Below are positions 1 through 5,192 of a DNA stretch of 6,210 nt, piece after piece. The notes under the pieces were generated by a model. It did not search any database. It worked only from the letters and a program-made list of their open reading frames with translations, and had not been told where the DNA came from. Position 1 is the stretch's first letter; each line of letters begins with the position of its first letter. A program made the translations under genes and the position numbers. The stretch lies in the NCBI RefSeq assembly GCF_001279725.1, contig NZ_LGDE01000077.1, forward strand, positions 1 to 6,210. Direction: 5' to 3'. This DNA comes from Streptomyces sp. WM4235 (GTDB taxonomy: Bacteria; Actinomycetota; Actinomycetes; Streptomycetales; Streptomycetaceae).

Positions 1-81
1 CTGCACTGGTCACACTGGCGAAGACTCAGTCAGACACGCGCCCGCGACAGCCACTACAAACAACGCGGACATACCCCTTAA
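1..81 (+). CDS. C-terminal fragment of an unidentified gene, possibly a transposase
   Basis: Frame 1 is open from the window edge to a TAA at 79-81 and gives 26 residues. The tail is rich in Trp, His and Arg, with the pieces SHWRR, ARDSHY and KQRGH. From memory this resembles the basic C-terminal ends of Streptomyces insertion-sequence transposases (for example IS701-like ones), but a 26-residue tail cannot prove a family. Third positions are less GC-biased than in the chromosomal genes to the right, with codons such as TCA, AGA, ACA, AAA and CAA, which fits mobile-element DNA. It lies in the same orientation as the integrase and ends 63 bases before the integrase start. It could instead be an element-borne gene of another kind, or a chance open frame. 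Confidence 0.35.
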   Translation: MHWSHWRRLSQTRARDSHYKQRGHTP

Positions 82-112
82 CTGTGATTGCAGTACTAGG
101 TCAGCGTCTCAA

Positions 113-122
113 ACTGATCAGT
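113..122. promoter_or_regulatory. 10-bp palindrome upstream of the integrase
   Basis: ACTGATCAGT is a perfect palindrome whose centre lies about 27 bases before the integrase ATG, inside a GC-poor leader. It could be an operator or a recombinase/excisionase binding site controlling the integrase. A single 10-bp palindrome can occur by chance. No convincing -35/-10 pair was found in 60-130. Confidence 0.25.
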
Positions 123-132
123 GAGGCCACGG

Positions 133-137
133 GGAGG
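133..137 (+). promoter_or_regulatory. Ribosome binding site of the integrase
   Basis: GGAGG lies inside a GGGGAGGG run and ends 7 bases before the ATG at 145. It decides the start. The longer reading from the GTG at 121 would place this Shine-Dalgarno sequence inside the gene and adds eight residues with no family support. Confidence 0.8.
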
Positions 138-144
138 GAACAAC

Positions 145-1341
145 ATGGCCGAGATCAAGAAGATCACCCTGGCCAACGGCAAAACGCGGTACCGGTTCGT
201 CATCGACATCGGACACGACGAGAACGGCCGGCGGAAACAACTCACCGTCACCAAGGACACGGCGACGGAGGCCAAGAACGAACTGGCCCGACTCCAGCAC
301 GAACGGAGCACCGGCCAACTCATCATGCCGAACAAGGTCACCGTGTCCGAGCTGCTCAACCTGTACATGGCGAGCAAGGCCGACGACCTCGAAGAGACGT
401 CGATCGTCGGGTACAGGAACTCCCTCGTGCACGTCCACACCTACCTTGGGCACAAGCGGCTCCAGGAGCTGACCGAGGACGACGTCGAGTCGATGGTGGC
501 GTGGCTCCTCGTGAGCGCGCGACGGCGCGGCGGGAAGCCGGGTACGGGCCTGCGGACCATCACCGCAAGCGGCGTCCTCGGCCGGCTACGGACAGCGCTC
601 AACTACGGCATCCGGCGCCGGCTGATCGCCAGGAACGTCGCCGAGCACATCAGCATCCCGCGTAAGGCCCGCAAGGTCGAGAAGCGGGAGAGCCCGCGGG
701 CGGCACCTTGGAACGTGGTGGAGGTCAAGGAGTTCATCCTCGGTGTCCGCGACGACCGGTTGTTCGGGCCGCTGCTCCTCAGCCTGATGGGGCTTCGGCC
801 GGCTGAGGTGTCGGGGCTGCGGTGGGATGACGTCGACTTCGAGGCGGGCACGTTGAGCGTCGCGAACACGCGGACGCTGATCGGAAACGCGCGGGTCGTC
901 GAGAAGGACACCAAGAGTGAGGCCGGTGAGCGCACGCTCCCCCTGCCGGACCCGGTCCGGCTGGCACTGCTGAACTTCAAGGTGCTCCAGGCGGCGGAGG
1001 CCGCGACCGCGGGCGAGGGGTACACGAGCGGCGCGTACGTGTTCGTGGACCCGCTCGGCACGGCGATGAACGGCCGGCTCCTGCGGGAGCACGCGTACGC
1101 GCTGATGGCTGGCCTCGGGCTCCGCAAGGTGCGCCTGTACGACGCCCGGCACTCGTGCCTGACGTTCCTCGCGGTGAACGGGGTGCCGGACACGATCCTC
1201 GCCGCGTGGGCCGGCCACACGAACGCGAACTTCACGAAGCGTGTCTACGTCCACCCGACGGCGGCGGACATGCATGAGGCGGTCGTTCACTTGAACGCAC
1301 TGCTGGGGGTCGGAAGCGACGCCTCCGACCCCCAGGTGTGA
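145..1341 (+). CDS. Tyrosine-recombinase site-specific integrase
   Basis: A 398-residue phage/AICE-type integrase that catalyses integration, and with an excisionase excision, of a mobile element. Residues 4-55 form an arm-site-binding domain (NGKTRYRF, then a basic stretch and a helix). Residues 65-165 are the SAM-like core-binding domain. Residues 185-385 are the catalytic domain. Visible catalytic residues are R218 in GLRPAEVSGLRW, K257 in DTKSEAGER, R335 in LYDARHS, H358 in WAGH and the nucleophile Y368 in KRVYVHP. The first His of the usual HxxR box is Tyr332, a variant I recall from other streptomycete integrases. Length is normal for the family and nothing is truncated. The ATG at 145 is chosen for its Shine-Dalgarno. 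It converges on the thioredoxin gene, with GC-poor DNA on both sides, as expected at the edge of an integrated element. The specific element and target site are not identifiable from this window. Confidence 0.95.
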   Translation: MAEIKKITLANGKTRYRFVIDIGHDENGRRKQLTVTKDTATEAKNELARLQHERSTGQLIMPNKVTVSELLNLYMASKADDLEETSIVGYRNSLVHVHTYLGHKRLQELTEDDVESMVAWLLVSARRRGGKPGTGLRTITASGVLGRLRTALNYGIRRRLIARNVAEHISIPRKARKVEKRESPRAAPWNVVEVKEFILGVRDDRLFGPLLLSLMGLRPAEVSGLRWDDVDFEAGTLSVANTRTLIGNARVVEKDTKSEAGERTLPLPDPVRLALLNFKVLQAAEAATAGEGYTSGAYVFVDPLGTAMNGRLLREHAYALMAGLGLRKVRLYDARHSCLTFLAVNGVPDTILAAWAGHTNANFTKRVYVHPTAADMHEAVVHLNALLGVGSDASDPQV

Positions 1342-1357
1342 GATTTTGTGAGATTTC
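1338..1357 (+). repeat. Tandem 10-bp direct repeat over the integrase stop
   Basis: GTGAGATTTT is followed directly by GTGAGATTTC, nine of ten bases identical. The integrase TGA falls in the first copy. Short direct repeats beside a tyrosine integrase can be arm-type binding sites, but two copies are also compatible with a chance duplication. Confidence 0.5.
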
Positions 1358-1371
1358 CGCTACCCAGCGGA
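1356..1371 (+). terminator. Hairpin after the integrase, possible terminator
   Basis: TCCGCT and AGCGGA form a perfect 6-bp stem around an ACCC tetraloop, starting 15 bases after the integrase stop. No T-run follows, so it would be a weak or factor-assisted terminator. It could also be part of the attachment region. Confidence 0.4.
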
Positions 1372-1440
1372 GCGTCAAACAGCCCCTGATCTGCGAAGCA
1401 GCCGGATTCGGTAGAACTCCGCTTCAGTCATACGGACCAG

Positions 1441-1470
1441 TGTCACCGCAGGCCGGGGGCGGTGGTGACA
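1441..1470 (-). terminator. Stem-loop downstream of the thioredoxin gene
   Basis: TGTCACC and GGTGACA form a perfect 7-bp stem with a G-rich 16-base interior that can add further pairs. On the minus strand it begins 3 bases after the thioredoxin stop. There is no U-tract, which is common for actinomycete terminators. Because the stem is symmetrical it may also stop transcription arriving from the integrase. Confidence 0.6.
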
Positions 1471-1473
1471 ATC

Positions 1474-1869
1474 TCAGGCCTCCGGCGTGCCGGAGTCCCC
1501 CGCGCCCTTGGCCTGCTCGGCCGCGATCTTCGCCCTGACCTCGTCCATGTCGAGGGCGCGGGCCTGCGCGATGAGGTCGGTCAGCGCCGCCTCCGGCAGC
1601 GCGCCGGGCTGGGCGAAGATCGCCACCTGGTCCCGGACGATCATCAGCGTCGGGATCGAGCTGATCTCGAAGGCTCCGGCCAGCTCCTGCTGCGCCTCGG
1701 TGTCCACCTTGGCGAAGACGAGGTCCGGGTTCGCCTCGGAGGCCTTCTCGTAGACCGGCGCGAACTGGAGGCAGGGTCGGCACCAGCCCGCCCAGAAGTC
1801 GATCAGCACGAACGGGTTATCGCTGACCGTCTGGTCGAAGTTCTCCTTGGTCAGCTCCACGGTTGCCAC
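1474..1869 (-). CDS. trxA: Thioredoxin with a WCRPC active site
   Basis: A 131-residue cytoplasmic thioredoxin (trxA is used at family level only) with no signal peptide or membrane segment. The fold is recognisable throughout: beta strand FVLIDFWAGW, active site C30-R-P-C33, VFAKVDTEAQ, the cis-proline loop SIPT (P73), then MIVRDQVAIFAQPGA. Family members reduce protein disulfides using electrons from thioredoxin reductase. Here the canonical CGPC dipeptide is changed to Arg-Pro, checked in the codons TGC CGA CCC TGC. The C-terminus extends past the core as an Ala/Glu-rich tail (about 110-131), as I recall for streptomycete paralogues. The GTG start is chosen because AGGAGG ends 10 bases upstream; a TTG three codons earlier lies too close to it. 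No reductase gene is adjacent. A SigR-like promoter lies upstream and a stem-loop downstream, so it is probably monocistronic. Confidence 0.93.
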   Translation of the reverse strand: MATVELTKENFDQTVSDNPFVLIDFWAGWCRPCLQFAPVYEKASEANPDLVFAKVDTEAQQELAGAFEISSIPTLMIVRDQVAIFAQPGALPEAALTDLIAQARALDMDEVRAKIAAEQAKGAGDSGTPEA

Positions 1870-1879
1870 GGTGTTCAAA

Positions 1880-1885
1880 CCTCCT
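1880..1885 (-). promoter_or_regulatory. Ribosome binding site of the thioredoxin gene
   Basis: AGGAGG on the minus strand lies 10 bases before the GTG at 1869. It fixes the start against longer in-frame readings that run up to 1992 and against the TTG at 1878, which is only 1 base away from it. Confidence 0.8.
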
Positions 1886-1906
1886 GATTGGTGCGTGTGC
1901 TGCTTG

Positions 1907-1932
1907 AACGAATGGCCCGCCCCATGAATTCC
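1907..1932 (-). promoter_or_regulatory. Candidate SigR-type promoter of the thioredoxin gene
   Basis: On the minus strand GGAAT (1928-1932) is followed by exactly 18 bases and then GTT (1907-1909). The published SigR consensus of Streptomyces is GGGAAT-N18-GTT. Only the first G differs (A here). Transcription would start near 1900, giving a leader of about 30 bases that contains the AGGAGG site. SigR, released from its anti-sigma factor RsrA by disulfide stress, is known to drive thioredoxin and thioredoxin reductase genes, so motif, spacing, position and gene function all agree. Confidence 0.7.
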
Positions 1933-2028
1933 TGCCCGCCCCCGCACCACGCTGATCTGCGAGAACGCTCCCCCACCCCGGCGGGCGACCATCGGACCCG
2001 CTTCAGGACGGCGGCAGTCGGACCGGCC

Positions 2029-3468
2029 TCAGAACGGGTGGCCCGCCGGCGTGGCGCGCACCGTCGTCCAGCGGAGTTCGGTGAAGGCGTCCAGGTTCGC
2101 CTCCCCGCCGAACCTGGCTCCCGTGCCCGAGGCGCCGACGCCTCCGAAGGGCGCCACGGCCTCGTCGTTCACCGTCTGGTCGTTGACGTGCGCGATCCCG
2201 GTCGGGACGCGGTCGGCCAGCTCCAGCCCGTGCGCGGCGTCACGGGTGACGATGCCCAGGGAGAGCCCGTACGGGCCCGCCGAGGCCAGCGCCACCGCCT
2301 CCTCCTCCGTCGCGAAGGACCGTACGGGCGCCACCGGGCCGAAGACCTCCTCCGCGTAGGCGGGCGAGTCGTCCGCGACGCCCGCCAGGACGGTCGGACG
2401 GTAGAAGAGCCCCTGGTGGGTGCCGCCCGCGACGAGCTTGGCGCCCTGGGCGGTACTCGCCTCGACCAGCGCGTGGACACGCCGGACCTGGTCCTCGTCG
2501 ATCAGCGGGCCCAGGTGGACCCGGTCCCGGTACGGGTCCCCGACCGCCAGCTCCTCCGCCCGTGCGGCGAGCCGCTCGACGTACTCGTCGTACAGCGAGG
2601 CGTGGACGAGGTGCCGTCCGGCGGTCATGCAGATCTGGCCCTGGTGGAAGAAGGAGCCCCAGGAGGCCTGTGCGACGGCCGCCTCGACATCGGCGTCCTC
2701 CAGCACGACGAGCGCCGAGTTGCCGCCCAACTCCAGGTGCGCCCGCTTGAGATGACGTCCCGCCAGTTCACCCACGGTACGGCCGGCGGCGGTGGAGCCG
2801 GTGAACGACACCACCCGGACGCGGGGGTCCTCGACCACCGCGGCGCCGGTCCGCGCGTCTCCGGGCAGTACGTGCAGCAGCCCGGCGGGCAGGCCCGCGG
2901 CGGCGAAGACCGCAGCGAGGGCGAGGCCACCGCAGACTGCGGTCCGACGGTCCGGCTTCAGCAGGACCGCGTTGCCGAGGGCGAGCGCCGGCGCGACCGA
3001 GCGGATCGACAGGATCAGCGGCGCGTTGAACGGGGCGATGACCCCGACCACCCCCGCCGGCACCCGTCGGGTGAAGGAGAGCCGGGGCGCCTCGCTCGGC
3101 AGCACCTGGCCGGCCGGTCGCGAGGCCAGCGCTGCGGCCTCGTAGCACTCCTGGGCGGCGACGTGCAGCTCGAAATCGGCCTTGCCCGGTATCGAACCGG
3201 ACTCCCGCACCAGCCAGTCCCTCAGCTCCTGCGCGTGGGTCGTGAACAGGTCCCCGGCGCGGCGCAATACCGCCGACCGCTCCAGGTGGGTGGCCCGCGC
3301 CCAATCGGACTGCGCGGCCCGGGCACGCACGGCGCCCTCCGCCACGTCGGCGGGCGCGGCGAGGTCCAGCGTGGCGAGGGTACGTCCGGTCGCGGGTTCG
3401 ACGATCGGGGCGGTTCCCCCGGTCAGGGTGGGTCCGTCCTGCCAGAGCGTCGGATCGAGGAGCGGCAT
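2029..3468 (-). CDS. Aldehyde dehydrogenase, benzaldehyde/vanillin dehydrogenase type
   Basis: A full-length 479-residue soluble NAD(P)-dependent aldehyde dehydrogenase that should oxidise an aldehyde to its carboxylic acid. Key residues are visible: N147 in APFNAP, K171 in LLKPD, the Rossmann motif FTGSTAAGR (G224, G229), general base E246 in LELGGN, nucleophile C280 in GQICMTAGR, and EEVFGPV (E374). The KPDRRTAVCGG and FFHQGQICMTAGRH stretches, and the start MPLLDPTLW, are like the benzaldehyde, vanillin and salicylaldehyde dehydrogenases, so an aromatic aldehyde is the likely substrate. Exact specificity cannot be read from sequence. GGAGG lies 9 bases before the ATG. It follows the PcaF-type thiolase on the same strand after 242 bases, so it probably has its own promoter. 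Together the two suggest aromatic catabolism. No defect is seen. Confidence 0.93.
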   Translation of the reverse strand: MPLLDPTLWQDGPTLTGGTAPIVEPATGRTLATLDLAAPADVAEGAVRARAAQSDWARATHLERSAVLRRAGDLFTTHAQELRDWLVRESGSIPGKADFELHVAAQECYEAAALASRPAGQVLPSEAPRLSFTRRVPAGVVGVIAPFNAPLILSIRSVAPALALGNAVLLKPDRRTAVCGGLALAAVFAAAGLPAGLLHVLPGDARTGAAVVEDPRVRVVSFTGSTAAGRTVGELAGRHLKRAHLELGGNSALVVLEDADVEAAVAQASWGSFFHQGQICMTAGRHLVHASLYDEYVERLAARAEELAVGDPYRDRVHLGPLIDEDQVRRVHALVEASTAQGAKLVAGGTHQGLFYRPTVLAGVADDSPAYAEEVFGPVAPVRSFATEEEAVALASAGPYGLSLGIVTRDAAHGLELADRVPTGIAHVNDQTVNDEAVAPFGGVGASGTGARFGGEANLDAFTELRWTTVRATPAGHPF

Positions 3469-3541
3469 GGCGCGGGGCCTCCGGGTGGGGAAGGAACGGG
3501 GCGGGGGGCGGCAGCACGCGCCATCGTGTCAGACCGGCAGA

Positions 3542-3564
3542 CCCAATTCTGTTCAGTTATTGGG
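3542..3564. promoter_or_regulatory. CCCAAT-N11-ATTGGG dyad upstream of the aldehyde dehydrogenase
   Basis: A perfect 6-bp inverted repeat with an AT-rich 11-base centre lies about 75-95 bases before the ATG at 3468. It is the least GC-rich patch of the intergenic region. Position and symmetry suit an operator for a dimeric regulator of the dehydrogenase. Which regulator is unknown: it lacks the central CpG palindrome usual for LacI proteins. No clear -10/-35 pair could be assigned nearby. Confidence 0.4.
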
Positions 3565-3653
3565 CAGTTGACGGGCCGGGTGACCGGAAATGATCGAGAC
3601 GGCGGTGGCGCTCCCGCTCGCCTTCCCGACCTCACGCCTTCCGGCCACCCACG

Positions 3654-3694
3654 CATGAGCACCCACTCATGAGCACCCGCCCTCATGAGCACCC
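3654..3694. repeat. Three-copy CATGAGCACCC repeat
   Basis: CATGAGCACCC occurs exactly three times, starting at 3654, 3668 and 3684 (steps of 14 and 16 bases), between the thiolase stop and the aldehyde dehydrogenase promoter region. The second and third copies each form the palindrome CTCATGAG (3666-3673 and 3682-3689), whose centres are 16 bases apart. The arms can also pair as CATGAG/CTCATG hairpins. It may be a multi-copy operator, a transcript-end structure of the thiolase gene, or a recent slippage duplication. Confidence 0.7.
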
Positions 3695-3710
3695 GCCCAC
3701 GACCGCCGGT

Positions 3711-4910
3711 TCAGCGCTCCAAGACCAGCGCGATGCCCTGTCCGACGCCGATGCACAGCGCCGCCACACCGGTTCCCGAGCCGGCCGCCGCGAGTTGGTG
3801 GGCGACCGAACCCGCCAGTCGCGCCCCCGAGGCCCCGAGCGGGTGGCCGATCGCGATGGCTCCACCGCGCGGGTTGACCTTCGTCGGGTCCAGTTCCGGC
3901 CAGGCCGCCAGGCAGCCCAACGCCTGGGCGGCGAAAGCCTCGTTCAGCTCGAAGGCGGTGAGGTCGGACAGGTCGCGGCCGGCCTTCGACAGCGCCCACG
4001 CCACCGCGTCCACCGGCCCCAGGCCGAACAACTGGGGCTCGATGCCGGTGACGGCGGACGCGCTGATCCGGGCCAGTGGCTCCCTGCCGGTGGCCGCCAG
4101 CCCTTCCTCGTCGGTCAGCAGCAGCGCGGCGGCGCCGTCGTTCAGGGGGGAGGCGTTCGCGGCGGTGACGGTCCCGGAGCCGTCCGAACGGAACGCCGGC
4201 TTCAGCCGGGCCAGCGCCTCGGGCGTGGAGCCCTCCCGGATCGACTCGTCCCGGACCAGATCGGCGCCCGGGTACGGGACGACCTCGTCGGCGTAGAGCC
4301 CCGAGGCCCAGGCGGCGGCGGCCTTGCGGTGGCTGTCCAGGGCGAAGAGGTCCTGCGCCTCGCGCGTGATCCCGTGCTTCTCGGCGATGAGTTCGGCACC
4401 CTCGCCGAGCGAGCCGGTCCACTCGGCCGGCATGCGCGGGTTCGTCATCCGCCAGCCGAGCGTGGTGGACCACATCTGCTGGTGTCCGGCGGGGAAGGCC
4501 CGCTCCGGCTTCTGCACCACCCAGGGGGCGCGGCTCATCGACTCCACGCCGCCGGCGATGGCGACGGACGCGTCCCCGAGCGCGATGGCCCGGGCGGCCT
4601 GGATCACGGCTTCGAGACCGGAGCCGCACAGTCGGTTGACCGTCACACCGGGAACGGTGACGGGCAGCCCGGCGAGGAGCACCGCCATCCGGGCGACGTC
4701 CCGATTGTCCTCGGCCGCGCCGTTGGCGTCGCCGAACACGACGTCGTCGATGCGGGCCGGGTCGAGGTCGGGCGTGCGGTCCACCAGCGCGCGCACCACG
4801 TGGGCGGCCAGGTCGTCCGGCCGGACCCCGGCCAGGGCTCCGCCGAACTTGCCGATCGGCGTGCGGACGGCGTCGACGACGTACACGTCGCGGACGGTGC
4901 GGATGCTCAT
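3711..4910 (-). CDS. pcaF: Beta-ketoadipyl-CoA thiolase (PcaF-like acetyl-CoA acyltransferase)
   Basis: A complete 399-residue thiolase. PcaF cleaves 3-oxoadipyl-CoA with CoA to succinyl-CoA and acetyl-CoA, the last step of the beta-ketoadipate pathway for aromatics. The catalytic residues are C95 in NRLCGSG, N323 in LNEAFA, H356 in GHPLGASG and C386 in ALCIGVGQG. The stretches RTPIGKFGGALAGVRPDDLAA, EDNRDVARMAVLLAGLP and GGVESMSRAPW, and a TTLGWRMTNP segment near residue 149, closely follow PcaF sequences I remember from Pseudomonas. That favours PcaF over a FadA or biosynthetic AtoB thiolase. A PaaJ-like role in phenylacetate breakdown, or another medium-chain substrate, remains possible. 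The ATG is supported by AGGAG 7 bases upstream. It follows the LacI-type repressor gene on the same strand, and the aldehyde dehydrogenase gene lies beyond it. Confidence 0.88.
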   Translation of the reverse strand: MSIRTVRDVYVVDAVRTPIGKFGGALAGVRPDDLAAHVVRALVDRTPDLDPARIDDVVFGDANGAAEDNRDVARMAVLLAGLPVTVPGVTVNRLCGSGLEAVIQAARAIALGDASVAIAGGVESMSRAPWVVQKPERAFPAGHQQMWSTTLGWRMTNPRMPAEWTGSLGEGAELIAEKHGITREAQDLFALDSHRKAAAAWASGLYADEVVPYPGADLVRDESIREGSTPEALARLKPAFRSDGSGTVTAANASPLNDGAAALLLTDEEGLAATGREPLARISASAVTGIEPQLFGLGPVDAVAWALSKAGRDLSDLTAFELNEAFAAQALGCLAAWPELDPTKVNPRGGAIAIGHPLGASGARLAGSVAHQLAAAGSGTGVAALCIGVGQGIALVLER

Positions 4911-4917
4911 GGGGTCT

Positions 4918-4922
4918 CTCCT
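4918..4922 (-). promoter_or_regulatory. Ribosome binding site of the thiolase
   Basis: AGGAG on the minus strand ends 7 bases before the ATG at 4910. It supports this start, which matches the usual thiolase N-terminus. Confidence 0.75.
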
Positions 4923-4940
4923 GGGCGGATCCGTACGGGC

Positions 4941-4994
4941 GGCGCCGCGACGGCGCCGGTGTGGGCACCGGCCCGCGACGCCGGGTGCGCCCGG
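4941..4994 (-). promoter_or_regulatory. Hairpin-rich leader of the thiolase transcript
   Basis: Three short stems lie in the predicted leader: CCGGG/CCCGG around TGCG (4981-4994), a perfect 7-bp GCCGGTG/CACCGGC stem with a 4-base loop (4955-4972), and GGCGCC/GGCGCC (4941-4957). The last two share bases 4955-4957, so they exclude each other. The Shine-Dalgarno itself is outside the stems. Structure of this kind could modulate translation, or could simply reflect high GC. Confidence 0.4.
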
Positions 4995-5008
4995 TGGGGC
5001 GCGCCCGC

Positions 5009-5038
5009 AGTCTCCGTCCGGCGATCACCGCCTGTCAA
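5009..5038 (-). promoter_or_regulatory. Candidate promoter of the thiolase gene
   Basis: On the minus strand a consensus -35 TTGACA (5033-5038) is followed by 18 bases and GAGACT (5009-5014), a weak -10 keeping the A and final T of TANNNT. Transcription would start near 5002, about 90 bases before the ATG. It lies downstream of the repressor gene's hairpin, so the thiolase can be expressed separately from the repressor gene. Confidence 0.45.
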
Positions 5039-5072
5039 CGGTTCCCCGGGTCCGCGCGCCCGTGCCGGGGCC

Positions 5073-5084
5073 CGAGCCGGCTCG
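5073..5084. promoter_or_regulatory. 12-bp palindrome with central CpG, possible LacI operator
   Basis: CGAGCCGGCTCG is perfectly symmetrical about a central CG, the usual form of LacI-family operators. It lies about 35 bases upstream of the candidate -35 of the thiolase and downstream of the LacI gene. In DNA this rich in G and C a perfect 12-bp palindrome is not rare, so the assignment is tentative. Confidence 0.3.
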
Positions 5085-5124
5085 ATCCCGGACCGCGCCG
5101 CGCCGGGAACCAGGGGCCGCCGAG

Positions 5125-5151
5125 CCGCGGGCCCCGGGTCCCGGCCCGCGG
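5125..5151 (-). terminator. Hairpin terminator of the LacI-family gene
   Basis: CCGCGGGCC and GGCCCGCGG form a perfect 9-bp stem with a 9-base loop, about 40 bases past the repressor stop on the minus strand. There is no U-tract, as is frequent in actinomycetes. It separates the repressor from the thiolase promoter candidate. Confidence 0.6.
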
Positions 5152-5192
5152 ACCGACGGGATCGGGGGATCGAGGATCGCGGGGTCGCCGTG

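Larger units (their letters stand above)
1342..1473. other. Putative attachment-site region between integrase and thioredoxin gene
   Basis: This stretch separates two convergent genes. Its first 100 bases hold 55 G or C, far below the flanking chromosomal genes, and GC rises sharply near 1440. Integrases of this type often lie directly beside their attachment site with the 3' end facing it, so the element boundary is inferred to fall here. The part 1391-1427 can fold imperfectly: CTG/CAG, AAGC/GCTT and GGA-TTC/GAA-TCC arms around GGTA, with small bulges. No tRNA cloverleaf was found on either strand. The core cannot be placed without the other end of the element. Confidence 0.4.

Noticed and set aside
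71..99. Promoter for the integrase with TACTAG as -10
   Set aside because: The final T of TANNNT is missing and no -35-like hexamer lies 16-18 bases upstream.
84..665. Open frames opposite or out of frame with the integrase (84-665 plus, 96-453 and 586-1290 minus)
   Set aside because: They overlap an integrase with all catalytic motifs and show no family resemblance.
1380..1440. Possible tRNA end (GGATTC...GAACTCC resembling a T-arm)
   Set aside because: The loop does not match TTCRANY on either strand, and no acceptor, D or anticodon arm can be built around it.
1338..1538. 66-codon plus-strand frame running from the integrase stop into the thioredoxin gene
   Set aside because: No ribosome site, no motif, and its second half is antisense to the thioredoxin C-terminus.
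1933..2028. Terminator after the aldehyde dehydrogenase
   Set aside because: Only short, interrupted inverted repeats (such as GCGGG...CCCGC at 1981-2001) and a repeated TCGGACC were seen; none makes a convincing stem.
3568..3596. Plus-strand promoter TTGACG-N17-TGATCG
   Set aside because: The -10 lacks the TANNNT pattern and there is no plus-strand gene for it to serve.
1888..3672. 594-codon open frame on the plus strand opposite the aldehyde dehydrogenase
   Set aside because: It is Arg/Gly/Pro-rich with no domain and lies antisense to a gene with intact catalytic motifs. Long open frames of this kind are usual opposite high-GC genes.
3654..3694. CRISPR array
   Set aside because: The repeats are 11 bp with 3-5 base gaps, far too short for repeat-spacer architecture, and no cas genes are present.
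3667..5028. 453-codon minus-strand open frame overlapping the thiolase
   Set aside because: Same strand but a different frame from a clear thiolase, with low-complexity Arg-rich translation and no motifs.
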